A stretch of DNA of 12,886 nt, taken from contig JAAYZQ010000084.1 of assembly GCA_012514775.1 (NCBI GenBank), forward strand, positions 1 to 12,886. The letters run 5' to 3'. A model generated the notes under the pieces. The model saw only the letters and a program-made list of their open reading frames with translations. It searched no databases and was not told where the DNA came from. The DNA comes from Anaerolineaceae bacterium (GTDB lineage Bacteria > Chloroflexota > Anaerolineae > JAAYZQ01). Shown in pieces: positions 1 through 7,014 of the stretch. The translations under genes were made by a program, and so were the position numbers. How positions within the stretch are numbered: position 1 is the first letter of the stretch; each line of letters begins with the position of its first letter.

Positions 1-67
1 CGGGCGAACGCCCCCGCTCCGTGATGCGACACTTGAAGTGGTCTACGTGCCAGGCCAGAAAACGCAT
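1..67 (-). CDS. Partial 5' end of a possible threonyl-tRNA editing-domain-like protein
   Basis: A minus-strand reading frame starts at the ATG whose complement lies at 65-67 and runs out of the window. It follows a strong purine-rich ribosome binding site (AGAGGAGGAG, complement of about 71-80). The 22 visible residues begin MRFLAWHVDHFKCRIT and continue ERGRSP. From memory, this short hydrophobic strand followed by an H-x-D-H/Y-F pattern resembles the N terminus of archaeal-type threonyl-tRNA synthetase editing domains (tRNA-Thr_ED), which remove mischarged serine from tRNA-Thr and occur as stand-alone proteins in some bacteria. With only 22 residues this is a suggestion. It lies 113 bp downstream of the DUF1801 gene on the same strand, so the two may share a transcript. 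Confidence 0.45.
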   Translation of the reverse strand, partial: MRFLAWHVDHFKCRITERGRSP

Positions 68-180
68 CGACTCCTCCTCTTGCAGCTTCCACGGCCCGGC
101 GCCGCAGGGCCGCCTGGTCCGCGTAGAGTATTATGTACGCCCCCATGACGATCCCCAACGCGGCGTTCCATTCTTCCTCC

Positions 181-555
181 CTATTGCGACGCTTTGGCGG
201 CGTTCTCCTGTACCCTGAACTCGACCATCCGGCGGATGAGGTCCCACGGAATGGGCTTGTTGAGGGGAAACTGAACCGAGCCTTTACCCTGCTTGTAGGG
301 CTCTAGCTCTTCCTTGAAGGCCTCCTCGTAACCGCCCGGCACCGGGTAGAAGCCGATGTGGTTCTTGAAGGCGGCAAAATGCACCAGGTGACGCCCATAC
401 AGGTCGAACGTGGGGATGGCGTAGCTGATGGTCTCGGTCGCACCGGGTGCCGCCCCCTTGATAACCGCCCGCATCTCTTCCAGCAGCTCTTGTGTCTCGG
501 GCGGGAATTCCGCGATGTACTCGTCGATGGTGGTAACTTTCGATCGATTCGCCAT
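181..555 (-). CDS. DUF1801 / YdhG-like small protein
   Basis: This 124-residue cytosolic protein matches the DUF1801 (YdhG/YjhX-like, sometimes called iron chaperone-like) family over its whole length. Typical family signatures are visible in order: TIDEYIAEFPPE near residues 9-20, APGATETISYAIPTF at about 36-50, AAFKNHIGFYPVPGG at about 61-75, and YKQGKGSVQFPLNKPIP at about 87-103, ending in a helical LIRRMVEFR segment. I chose the ATG at 555 because homology begins immediately after it; an upstream in-frame extension to 714 is arginine- and proline-rich and not family-like. The ribosome binding site is weak (AAAGG about 12 nt upstream). The biochemical function of this family is poorly defined. 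It is transcribed divergently from the molybdoenzyme cluster and probably unrelated to it. Confidence 0.85.
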   Translation of the reverse strand: MANRSKVTTIDEYIAEFPPETQELLEEMRAVIKGAAPGATETISYAIPTFDLYGRHLVHFAAFKNHIGFYPVPGGYEEAFKEELEPYKQGKGSVQFPLNKPIPWDLIRRMVEFRVQENAAKASQ

Positions 556-956
556 GTCGTGTACCGGCCTTTCGTTACTGTTCCTGGAGCCCCGGGACTT
601 TTGAGGCGAAGGTCGTCCGTACCAGATCCTTTGCACAGCAAACGTTGCGGCAGAACGGGCGCTTTCGGCGGGTCTGCCCGGGTCCCAAGCCGGATGCGCC
701 TGGTAAAGGCACATTCCGGCACCTGTCCATGTTCGGTTTCGATTGGGTTATTCAGGGCCTGACGGGGCCAAGCTGCAAGACGGTGCAGGCTGGAAGCAAG
801 GGCCATGATACACTGCAACCACCTTCTTGTCAAGTCGCCACCGGCCGCCACGGTTTAGCTCGCAGCAGCTCCTGTGCTGGCGACAGCGCCGTTTCTGCCG
901 GGGAGCATCACCCTTGCTACCCCTTTGACAGGAACGACAGGAACAGGCTCGGGGTG
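556..956. other. Intergenic region, about 400 bp, no convincing gene
   Basis: This stretch separates the minus-strand DUF1801 gene from the plus-strand regulator. Open frames in it are short, overlap one another on both strands and look unlike proteins. I see no tRNA. It contains a tandem 9-bp repeat at 927-944 and a TTGACA hexamer at 925-930, which lacks a good -10 partner at 16-19 bp. The promoter of the DUF1801 gene should lie here but I could not place it. An intrinsic terminator follows at 971-999 with no plus-strand gene ahead of it, so an untranslated transcript from this region is possible. Confidence 0.5.
927..944. repeat. Two tandem copies of a 9-bp unit (GACAGGAAC)
   Basis: Bases 927-935 and 936-944 are identical 9-mers (GACAGGAAC), about 130 bp upstream of the pseudo-receiver regulator gene and just outside repeat copy 1. 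Tandem short sites at this spacing can be regulator binding half-sites, but two copies can also arise by chance. They are absent from the region ahead of repeat copy 2. Confidence 0.4.
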
Positions 957-970
957 CATACCCCTCCCCG

Positions 971-999
971 AAAGAGCTATAACAAGATAGCTCTTTTTT
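971..999 (+). terminator. Intrinsic terminator within repeat copy 1
   Basis: A perfect 10-bp stem pairs 971-980 (AAAGAGCTAT) with 987-996 (ATAGCTCTTT) around the 6-nt loop AACAAG, and a run of six T spans 994-999. This is a textbook rho-independent terminator for plus-strand transcription. No plus-strand gene precedes it, and it lies upstream of the candidate regulator promoter, so it either insulates that promoter or ends an unrecognised leader or small RNA. Confidence 0.8.
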
Positions 1000-1046
1000 G
1001 CGAAAAGACACCTCGTTAGGCTGTAGCGCAAACCATCCGGAGCCGG

Positions 1047-1062
1047 TATACTGGCCTTGGAG
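1047..1062 (+). promoter_or_regulatory. Candidate -10 box and ribosome binding site of the pseudo-receiver regulator
   Basis: TATACT at 1047-1052 is a good -10 hexamer, and GGAG at 1059-1062 lies 7 nt ahead of the ATG at 1070. Both are preserved in repeat copy 2, although bases on either side of the -10 box (1042, 1053, 1055, 1057) differ between copies. No good -35 hexamer lies 16-18 bp upstream (TAGCGC at 1024-1029), which would fit a promoter that needs an activator. The predicted 5' untranslated region would be very short. Confidence 0.4.
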
Positions 1063-1069
1063 CTATGAT

Positions 1070-1969
1070 ATGACTGTTTCACCAGCGGCCTGCGGCCGGA
1101 CGCGCGTCTTTCTGTTCTCCTCGGGCACCCTGTTCGGAGGGGGCATCGAAAGCCTGCTGCGCCGGGAAGCCGATCTGGAGCTCGTCGGCTGCGAAACCGA
1201 CGTGAGTAGCGCCCTGGACCAGATCCGGCACCTGGCTCCCGAGGTGATCGTCTTTGAAGACGGCGAGGCGGCGGCCGAGGCCAGGCGCGCCCTAATGGGC
1301 GTCCTGGGCGACAGCCCTTGCATCCGGCTGATCGGGCTCAATCCCCACGATAGCACCATCTGCCTCTACCGCAGCGAGGAGCAGGCCGTCAAAGACGTAG
1401 GAGACCTCACGGCTGTAATCAAGGTCAGGAGGAGTGCGGAAACGATGGAACCCGCGGAACAGAGATTGCTCGATTTGGCGTCCAAGGTGTCGGGCTACAG
1501 GATCGCCGTCTATACGATCCTCAAGCTGTGCGAGACGCCAAGGCTGTATTCTGAGGTAGAGGCGGCCGTCCTGCCTCTGCCCCAGATGAAGAACGCCGTC
1601 TACTCACCCGGCAACCTTCTCACCTGGCTCGAAGAGCGGGGTGGGATCGAGCGCCTGACAGAAGAAGGGAGGTGGCAGACCACACAAGCAGGCAGGAAGG
1701 TAGCCGAAGCAGAAGCGCCGGACAAGAGGCTTCTGCAGTTGATATCCCACGATCCGGCTTACAGTGAGATATACGTGCAGGTCCTAGGCTATTGTCAGAC
1801 GCCAAGGAAGAGAACGGAAGTCGAAGACCTCCTCAAGGGCAACCCGGCCATGGACAAGCCCAAGGTCTATGCCTCGTTCTTCACCGGTGGATTGGAGGAT
1901 GCCGGCGGCCTGGAATGGGTGGACGGCCTGTGGCGGACGACCAAAGCGGGCCGGACGGTTCTGGGTTGA
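1070..1969 (+). CDS. Pseudo-receiver regulator with two tandem winged-helix-like domains
   Basis: This 299-residue protein is a probable DNA-binding regulator of the adjacent molybdoenzyme operon. Residues 11-118 align with a NarL-type receiver (TRVFLFSSGTLFGGGIESLL in place of IRILLVDDHTLFRRAL), but the acidic pair is replaced by Ser17-Ser18. The phosphoacceptor aspartate position is Glu63 (VIVFED, compared with VILMD in the response regulator of this window), and the conserved lysine is missing. It should therefore not be phosphorylated normally. Residues 128-213 and 218-298 are two similar repeats: RLLDLASKVSGYRIAVYTIL with SEVE and TTQAGRK, against RLLQLISHDPAYSEIYVQVL with TEVE and TTKAGRT. 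Their helix-helix-wing pattern ending in T-x-A-G-R is typical of winged helices. The ATG at 1070 is preferred because it has GGAG 7 nt upstream and both the site and start are conserved in repeat copy 2. The stop lies 58 bp before the catalytic subunit start. I know no named family for it. Confidence 0.75.
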   Translation: MTVSPAACGRTRVFLFSSGTLFGGGIESLLRREADLELVGCETDVSSALDQIRHLAPEVIVFEDGEAAAEARRALMGVLGDSPCIRLIGLNPHDSTICLYRSEEQAVKDVGDLTAVIKVRRSAETMEPAEQRLLDLASKVSGYRIAVYTILKLCETPRLYSEVEAAVLPLPQMKNAVYSPGNLLTWLEERGGIERLTEEGRWQTTQAGRKVAEAEAPDKRLLQLISHDPAYSEIYVQVLGYCQTPRKRTEVEDLLKGNPAMDKPKVYASFFTGGLEDAGGLEWVDGLWRTTKAGRTVLG

Positions 1970-2027
1970 GCCTGGGAGCGCGAGGGACAACGGACGCTGT
2001 ATCCGAAGAAACCAAAGGAGAAATCGG

Positions 2028-4751
2028 ATGGACCAACCAAACCTGTCGAGGCGGGACTTTCTGAAGGCAAGCGCGGCCACTGGAGCCGCGGTCGCGGTCT
2101 TTACCACCGCGACCAGCCCTCTCAAGGGTCTTGCCAAGACGGAAAAGCCCGCGCAAAATGCGCAGGTGGAGCGCATCCGCACCATCTGCCGCTCGTGCGG
2201 CAAGATGGAGTGCGGTGTGTGGGTCACCATGCGTGACGGGCGGGCGGTCAAGATCGAGGGTGACGACAGCGCCATCACCAGCGAGGGCAACTGCTGCACC
2301 AAAAGCATGGCTGCCCTGCAGGCCGTCTACCACCCCGACCGCCTGACCTACCCCATGAAGCGGACCACTCCCAAGGGCGAAGAGCCGGGCTGGGTCCGCA
2401 TCACCTGGGACGAGGCCCTGACCACGGCTGCGAACAAGTTCGCGGAAATCCGCGACAAGTACGGCCCCGAAGCCATCTTTACCATGGGCGGCACCAGCCG
2501 GGTGTGGTCCATGGCTCCCTATCACGCTGCCAAGTTCATGCTCGGCACGCCCAATGGCCACCTTGCCTACCAGATCTGCAAGGGACCCCGCCACTTTGGC
2601 ACCCAACTCACCAGCTTCAAGAACTCGAGCTGGATGGCCCTGGTGGACGGCGTCAAGGTCTTTACCCAGTGGGGCAGCGAGACGACCATCTCGAACTATG
2701 ACGACTCGGGCCGCGTCACCGTCGACCGCCGCTTCAAAGCTGACAAGCATATCGTCGTCGCCCCCCGGCTGCAGCACTTTGGCCCGCAGGCCGACATTTG
2801 GCTGCCGCTCCGGCCGGGCACCGACGCGGCCATGGCCTTGGCCTGGATGGACGTCATCATCAAGGAAGGGCTGTACGACAAGGACTTTTGCCAGAAGTGG
2901 ACCAACGGCCCGTTCCTGTACGCCGACGACATCGAGCCGTCAGGCTTCGCCTGGGACTATTACTATCCCATGGAGGTAAAGACCAAGCTGGTCAAGGAAA
3001 GCGACCTTGTGGAGGGAGGCTCCCCACAAAAATTCGCCGTCCACGACGAAATCACCGGCGCCATCCACTTCTGGGATGCGGCCAATGACGTGTGGGACGT
3101 CGCACCCCCGGCCATCGAGCCGGCCCTGTTCGGAACCTACACCGTCAAGCTCAAAGACGGCAGAGAAGTATCGGCCAAGCCGGTCTTCCAGAAGCTGGCC
3201 GATCGGGCCGCCGAGTTCTCCCCGGAAAAGTCCGAAAGGATCACCTGGGTGCCTGCCGACAAGGTCAAGGAAGCGGCGCGCGTGTACGCCTCCAAGCCGG
3301 GCAACGGCGGCATCCACTACATGCTCGGCATTGAGCAGTCGGGCAACGCCGTCCCTAACGTCATGGCCCTCAACGCCCTGGTGTGCATCACCGGCAACAT
3401 GGACACCCCCGGTGGCCACCGCGGCAACACCTCCGACCAGGGGAACCCGGCCGGCGACAAGGCCAACCTGTTCGGCTTTGGGGCCTGGGATGTCGGCCCA
3501 GGCGGCTCCGGAGTCAGCCTCGAGTCCAGGAACAAGGTCCTGGGATCGGAAAAGTTTCCGCTACTGCCGTGGTGGGGCACCTGGGCCGACGCCACCGCCG
3601 TCTGGGACGCCATCCACACCGGCAAACCGTACCCGGTCAAGGCGCTGTGGGCCCAGTCGGGCGATCCGATGAACCAGTCCAACACCGCCTACGCCTGGGA
3701 AGCCATGCGCAAGCTCGACTTTCACTTCGAGATCAACCTGTGGCACGCCCCTTCGGCCGAGAACGCCGACATCCTGGTTCCCTGCCTGCACTGGCTTGAG
3801 GTCGAGTATCCTCGCTCTTCCCAGGGGTCTTCCGGCGGTGCGGGGGCCAGCACCGGCCCGGTCAAGCCGCACGGTGAGTGCAAGCACGACCTTGAGATCG
3901 TGGTCGGCATCGCCGAGAAAATGGGCAGCCCCTTCTGGCCGGAAGCCTTTGGCACCAAGTGGCCGACGCTACAGCAGGCCCTCGACTTTGCCGTGAGCAC
4001 CAGCTTCAAAATGACCTGGGCCGAGTACAAGGCCAAGTTTCAGAAGGATGGCTGGTGGGACGTCAAGGAGCTGCAGCCCGAAACCTGGGGCACCTACCGC
4101 CGCTACGAGACCGGCAACCTGCGCAACGATGGAAAGACTGGCTTCCCCCAGCCGACCGGGAAGGTCGAGCTCCTGTCCACCACGGTGGAAACGTACCATC
4201 CCGGCTCGGGCATGGAGTTGCCTATGCACATCGAGCCGCCCGAGAGTCCCATCGCCAAGCCCGAGCTGTACGACGAGTACCCACTCACCTGCATCACCGG
4301 CCGGCGCATCCCGGTCTACTTCCACAACGAACACCGCCAACTGCCTTGGTGCCGTGAAAACTGGCCGGTCCCGCTTGTGGAGATCAACCCCAAGACGGCC
4401 GCCAAGCTGGGCATCAAGCAGGGCGACTGGGTGTGGATCGAATCGCCCTATGGCAAGGTGCGGCAGACGGCCGACCTGTACGCCGGCGTCGCCGAGAACG
4501 TGATCAATGCGGAGCACCTGTGGTGGTATCCCGAGGCCCCGTCTCCAGAGAAGGGGTCGCAATACTCCGAGATCAACCGCATCGTGAACAAGGATGCCCA
4601 GTGCCCCATCTGCGGGGCCACCTGCCTTAGAGGCTACCCGGTGAAGGTCTACAAAGCGGTCGAGGGCGCGCCCGAGGGGATCATCACCTCGGCCAAGGAC
4701 CCCAGGCTGCGAGAATGGCTGCCTCTTTCGGAGGCGGAGATAAGAGGCTAA
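2028..4751 (+). CDS. Tat-exported molybdopterin oxidoreductase, DMSO reductase family, catalytic subunit
   Basis: The 907-residue protein begins with a twin-arginine signal (SRRDFLK, residues 7-13, then a hydrophobic stretch to about 35), so it should act outside the cytoplasmic membrane. A [4Fe-4S] site follows: Cys54, Cys57, Cys62 and Cys89 or Cys90, with C-x2-C-x4-C spacing. YHPDRL and GWVRITWDEAL are family signatures. The probable molybdenum (or tungsten) ligand is Cys184 in YQICKGPRHF. A C-terminal molybdopterin-binding domain ends near LRGYPVKVYKA. From memory, CGKMECGVWV, NCCTKS, ICKGPRHF and the LRGYPVKVYK-like end recall the acetylene hydratase, pyrogallol transhydroxylase and gut-actinobacterial catechol dehydroxylase branch more than DmsA, NapA or TorA. 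The substrate cannot be read from the sequence. The ATG at 2028 has AAAGGAG 7 nt upstream and sits directly before the Tat motif. It is followed one base after its stop by the ferredoxin subunit. An extra C-x2-C-x3-C (CPICGATC) lies near the C terminus. Confidence 0.9.
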   Translation: MDQPNLSRRDFLKASAATGAAVAVFTTATSPLKGLAKTEKPAQNAQVERIRTICRSCGKMECGVWVTMRDGRAVKIEGDDSAITSEGNCCTKSMAALQAVYHPDRLTYPMKRTTPKGEEPGWVRITWDEALTTAANKFAEIRDKYGPEAIFTMGGTSRVWSMAPYHAAKFMLGTPNGHLAYQICKGPRHFGTQLTSFKNSSWMALVDGVKVFTQWGSETTISNYDDSGRVTVDRRFKADKHIVVAPRLQHFGPQADIWLPLRPGTDAAMALAWMDVIIKEGLYDKDFCQKWTNGPFLYADDIEPSGFAWDYYYPMEVKTKLVKESDLVEGGSPQKFAVHDEITGAIHFWDAANDVWDVAPPAIEPALFGTYTVKLKDGREVSAKPVFQKLADRAAEFSPEKSERITWVPADKVKEAARVYASKPGNGGIHYMLGIEQSGNAVPNVMALNALVCITGNMDTPGGHRGNTSDQGNPAGDKANLFGFGAWDVGPGGSGVSLESRNKVLGSEKFPLLPWWGTWADATAVWDAIHTGKPYPVKALWAQSGDPMNQSNTAYAWEAMRKLDFHFEINLWHAPSAENADILVPCLHWLEVEYPRSSQGSSGGAGASTGPVKPHGECKHDLEIVVGIAEKMGSPFWPEAFGTKWPTLQQALDFAVSTSFKMTWAEYKAKFQKDGWWDVKELQPETWGTYRRYETGNLRNDGKTGFPQPTGKVELLSTTVETYHPGSGMELPMHIEPPESPIAKPELYDEYPLTCITGRRIPVYFHNEHRQLPWCRENWPVPLVEINPKTAAKLGIKQGDWVWIESPYGKVRQTADLYAGVAENVINAEHLWWYPEAPSPEKGSQYSEINRIVNKDAQCPICGATCLRGYPVKVYKAVEGAPEGIITSAKDPRLREWLPLSEAEIRG

Positions 4752-4752
4752 T

Positions 4753-5322
4753 ATGACTCAATATGCGATGGCTCTGGATCTGAACCGGTGTGTGGGCTGC
4801 CTGGCGTGCGTGGTGGCCTGCAAGATGGAAAACAACGTCCAGATCGGCTCGTACTGGAACAAGGTCCTCCGCGTGGACCCCATCGGCAACTTTCCGACCA
4901 TGGATATGTACTGGCTGCCCGTGCTGTGCCAGCACTGCGAGAGCCCCGAATGCACGAGGGTCTGCCCCACCGGCGCTTCCTACAAGCGTGAAGACGGCAT
5001 CGTCCTCATCGACAAGTCCAAGTGCATCGGCTGCCAGTACTGCGCCATGGCCTGCCCCTACGGCGTCCGCTACTTTAACGAGGAAGAGCGCGTCGTCGAG
5101 AAGTGCACCCTTTGCGCCCACCTCATCGAGCGCGGCGAGCGGCCGACCTGCGTGGAAGAGTGCACCGGCGACTGCCGCCACTTTGGCGACCTGGACGATC
5201 CGCACAGCGAGATCTCGCGCTTTCTCCAGGAGGCCGGCGACGACGTACACATCGTCGCCGACGTGGGTAACCATCCCTCGTTCAAGTACATCCTGAGAAG
5301 GCACACCTGGAGGAGTGGTTAA
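4753..5322 (+). CDS. Four-cluster ferredoxin subunit, DmsB/PsrB type
   Basis: This 189-residue protein is the electron-transfer subunit of the complex. Four cysteine groups are visible: Cys13/16/19/23 (CVGCLACVVAC), Cys59/62/67/71 (CQHCESPECTRVCP), Cys91/94/97/101 (CIGCQYCAMACP), and Cys118/121/133 with 137 or 141. The third ends in PYGVRYF and the last is followed by RHFGDLDDP, both characteristic of DmsB-like subunits that carry four [4Fe-4S] clusters between membrane anchor and catalytic subunit. It has no signal peptide, as expected for a partner exported together with the Tat-carrying catalytic subunit. The ATG at 4753 follows the upstream stop by one base and has AGAGG 5 nt ahead; its stop is one base from the next start, so the three structural genes are translationally packed. 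Confidence 0.93.
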   Translation: MTQYAMALDLNRCVGCLACVVACKMENNVQIGSYWNKVLRVDPIGNFPTMDMYWLPVLCQHCESPECTRVCPTGASYKREDGIVLIDKSKCIGCQYCAMACPYGVRYFNEEERVVEKCTLCAHLIERGERPTCVEECTGDCRHFGDLDDPHSEISRFLQEAGDDVHIVADVGNHPSFKYILRRHTWRSG

Positions 5323-5323
5323 C

Positions 5324-6166
5324 ATGGAAGCGCAGTGGCCTCTCGTTTTCTTTACCCTGTTCACCGCCCTGGCTGCCGGCGTGTTCGGACTGGTCTGCCT
5401 CAGCGAGTTCCTGGGCAAGGCGCCGCGTACCCGGATTCCGGGGGCGATCATCGCCCTCGTGTCCCTGGTCATCGGCGGCATCTTCTCGGCCCTGCACCTG
5501 GGACACCTGGAGCGCGTCTTTAACGTGCTCAACAACCTCAGCTCCGGCATCACCCAGGAGCTGATCCTGGTCGTCCTACTCGGCGCAGCGATTGTGGCCT
5601 ACTTGCTCTTGCTGCGGGCCGACAATCCGGCACTCCGCAAGATCGTCGCCGCCGTCGGCCTGGCGCTGTCCCTGGTCAGCGCCCTGTTCCTCGGCAACAG
5701 CTACTATCTGGCCTCCCGGCCGGCGTGGAACACGTGGCTCATGCCCATCCTGTACCTGGTCTCGGCGGCGGTGCTGGGGCTGTTTGTCATGTACATCCTG
5801 GTCACAACCACCAGGACCGAAGACGGCTCCCTCACGCGGCTGAACAGGGCGGCCATCATCACGCTGATCGTGCAGGGCGCCGTCATCCTGGCCTACGTAA
5901 TCTTTCTGGCCGTGGCGCCCCATGCCGCGGCGGAGCGCTCTCCCTCTCGACTGCTGAGCGGTGACCTGGCCTGGGTGTTCTGGGGCGGCATCGTCCTGCT
6001 CGGCCTGGGCATCCCCCTGCTGCTGACCGTGGGGTATCGAGCCGGGCGGAAAGGCATCACCGCCTCCATCGTCGCCATCGTCGGCCTTGTCGGCGTTCTC
6101 GTGGGTGGGGTCGCCTTCCGCGCCCTGATGTACATTCTCGGGAGCAGCATAGAAAAGTTCTCGTAA
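5324..6166 (+). CDS. DmsC-like membrane anchor subunit
   Basis: The 280-residue product is highly hydrophobic, with about eight predicted membrane segments separated by short loops. The opening (MEAQWPLVFFTLFTALAAG) and the motif SALHLGHLERVFNVLNNL near residues 50-67 match the DMSO reductase anchor (DmsC) family, which oxidises menaquinol and passes electrons to the ferredoxin subunit. The conserved histidine and glutamate in that motif are candidates for the quinol site. The ATG at 5324 is preferred over an in-frame GTG at 5315 because GGAGGAG (5309-5315) lies 8 nt ahead of the ATG and would overlap the GTG. Position directly after the ferredoxin gene gives the standard A-B-C order. NrfD-type anchors are the alternative family, but the motif fits DmsC better. 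Confidence 0.85.
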   Translation: MEAQWPLVFFTLFTALAAGVFGLVCLSEFLGKAPRTRIPGAIIALVSLVIGGIFSALHLGHLERVFNVLNNLSSGITQELILVVLLGAAIVAYLLLLRADNPALRKIVAAVGLALSLVSALFLGNSYYLASRPAWNTWLMPILYLVSAAVLGLFVMYILVTTTRTEDGSLTRLNRAAIITLIVQGAVILAYVIFLAVAPHAAAERSPSRLLSGDLAWVFWGGIVLLGLGIPLLLTVGYRAGRKGITASIVAIVGLVGVLVGGVAFRALMYILGSSIEKFS

Positions 6167-6168
6167 CG

Positions 6169-6187
6169 GGAGCGCGCTCCAGCGCGC
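6169..6187. other. GC-rich palindrome between anchor and chaperone genes
   Basis: GGAGCGCGCTCC at 6169-6180 is a perfect 12-bp palindrome starting 3 nt after the anchor stop codon, and AGCGCGC recurs at 6181-6187. The transcript can form a short GC-rich hairpin. It lacks a T-run, so it is more likely a partial block or mRNA-stability element than a full terminator. Confidence 0.35.
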
Positions 6188-6259
6188 CCTCCGCACATGC
6201 CTGGCTGCCGGGGGGAGGGAAACCTGCCCCCGGTCAGCCCGGTGCCAAAGGAGATGTAC

Positions 6260-6967
6260 GTGGTAGATCAAATCAGTTCGAGCGAGCTGGAAACGCTGGT
6301 TGCCAATCGCGGCAGCATGTACGGCTTCCTGGCCCGCATCTACCGGCAGGAGGTCGACCAGAATCTGCTGGACAGGATGGCCGCCATGGACCTGTCGGCC
6401 GAGGTGGCCGTCCCCAAGCTGGCCGAAGGCTACCGCATGCTGAGCGACTTTCTCGCCCACGGCGTACGAGAGACGACCCTGACCGAGCTGGCCGTCGACT
6501 ATGCCCGCGTCTTCCTGGGAGCGGGCCTGGGCGGGGGGCAAGCCGCCTACCCCTACGAGTCGTACTACACCAGCCCGCAGCGGCTGATCATGCAGGATGC
6601 GCGCGACCAGGTGTTGCATGCCTACCGCGAGGAAGGGCTGGATCGGGCCGGGGACTTTAACGAGCCCGAAGACCACGCCGCCTTCGAACTCGAGTTCCTG
6701 GCTTACCTGTGTCACAAAGCAGCCGAGGCGCTTGGCGGCGGCGATGTAGCGGCCGCGGTGCCCTGGCTGCGCAAGCAGCAGGCGTTCCTGGAGCAGCACC
6801 TGGCCGTCTGGTTCCCCACCTTCTGCTCTGACGTCGAGCTGGTGGCGCGCACGCCATTCTACAAGGCCATATCCATGATAACGGCCGGTTACCTGGCCCT
6901 GGAGCAACCGCTGCTCGGCAGCCTGCTGGCTGAGGCGGAGGGCGCCCCAACCGAGCCAGGCGCCTAG
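6260..6967 (+). CDS. TorD/DmsD-type molybdoenzyme maturation chaperone
   Basis: This 235-residue, all-helical cytosolic protein belongs to the TorD/DmsD/NarJ chaperone family, which binds the Tat signal and the apo-enzyme, assists cofactor insertion and prevents premature export. Supporting motifs are VDYARVFLG (residues 79-87), YPYESYYTS (97-105) and the hallmark NEPEDHAAFELEFLAYL (134-150) containing E-P-x-D-H. I chose GTG at 6260 because the strong AAAGGAG at 6247-6253 directly abuts the ATG at 6254, leaving no spacing, whereas it sits 6 nt ahead of this GTG. Its client is most likely the catalytic subunit at 2028-4751, consistent with its place in the operon. Confidence 0.9.
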   Translation: MVDQISSSELETLVANRGSMYGFLARIYRQEVDQNLLDRMAAMDLSAEVAVPKLAEGYRMLSDFLAHGVRETTLTELAVDYARVFLGAGLGGGQAAYPYESYYTSPQRLIMQDARDQVLHAYREEGLDRAGDFNEPEDHAAFELEFLAYLCHKAAEALGGGDVAAAVPWLRKQQAFLEQHLAVWFPTFCSDVELVARTPFYKAISMITAGYLALEQPLLGSLLAEAEGAPTEPGA

Positions 6968-6973
6968 CGTTCA

Positions 6974-6992
6974 GCCCCCCTCGATGGGGGGC
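6974..6992 (+). other. Intra-operon GC hairpin
   Basis: GCCCCCC (6974-6980) pairs perfectly with GGGGGGC (6986-6992) around the loop TCGAT. It lies between the chaperone stop and the ribosome binding site of the NapG-like gene. There is no T-run, so it may attenuate or stabilise the message rather than terminate it. Confidence 0.45.
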
Positions 6993-7014
6993 GGCCGTCT
7001 GCAGGGAGCGGACC

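Larger units (their letters stand above)
957..1132 (+). repeat. Long direct repeat, copy 1 (176 bp)
   Basis: This segment matches 12047-12222 without gaps, with 11 mismatches (165 of 176 identical). The first 79 bases (957-1035) are identical, and most differences lie at 1036-1064. The repeat holds an intrinsic terminator (971-999), a candidate -10 box (1047-1052), a ribosome binding site (1059-1062) and the first 21 codons of the regulator starting at 1070. The two copies flank the whole molybdoenzyme cluster in direct orientation, 11,090 bp apart. Confidence 0.95.

Noticed and set aside
68..180. A minus-strand frame reading EEEWNAALGIVMGAYIILYA that continues to the window edge
   Set aside because: It looks protein-like, but it has no good start with a ribosome binding site and would run through the better-supported start at 67 in another frame; the true downstream sequence is outside the window.
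219..227. Internal SRRGLLKRL in the 409-residue iron-sulfur protein (residue numbers) as a Tat signal
   Set aside because: It lies mid-protein after two Fe-S motifs and is not followed by a hydrophobic helix.
303..851. Long minus-strand open frame overlapping the DUF1801 gene
   Set aside because: It is rich in Arg, Pro and Ser, has no recognisable motif and is the out-of-frame shadow of a clear family member.
5576..6907. 443-codon minus-strand open frame opposite the anchor and chaperone genes
   Set aside because: It is antisense to two well-supported genes; its Gln, Gly, Asp and His-rich composition is typical of a high-GC shadow frame.
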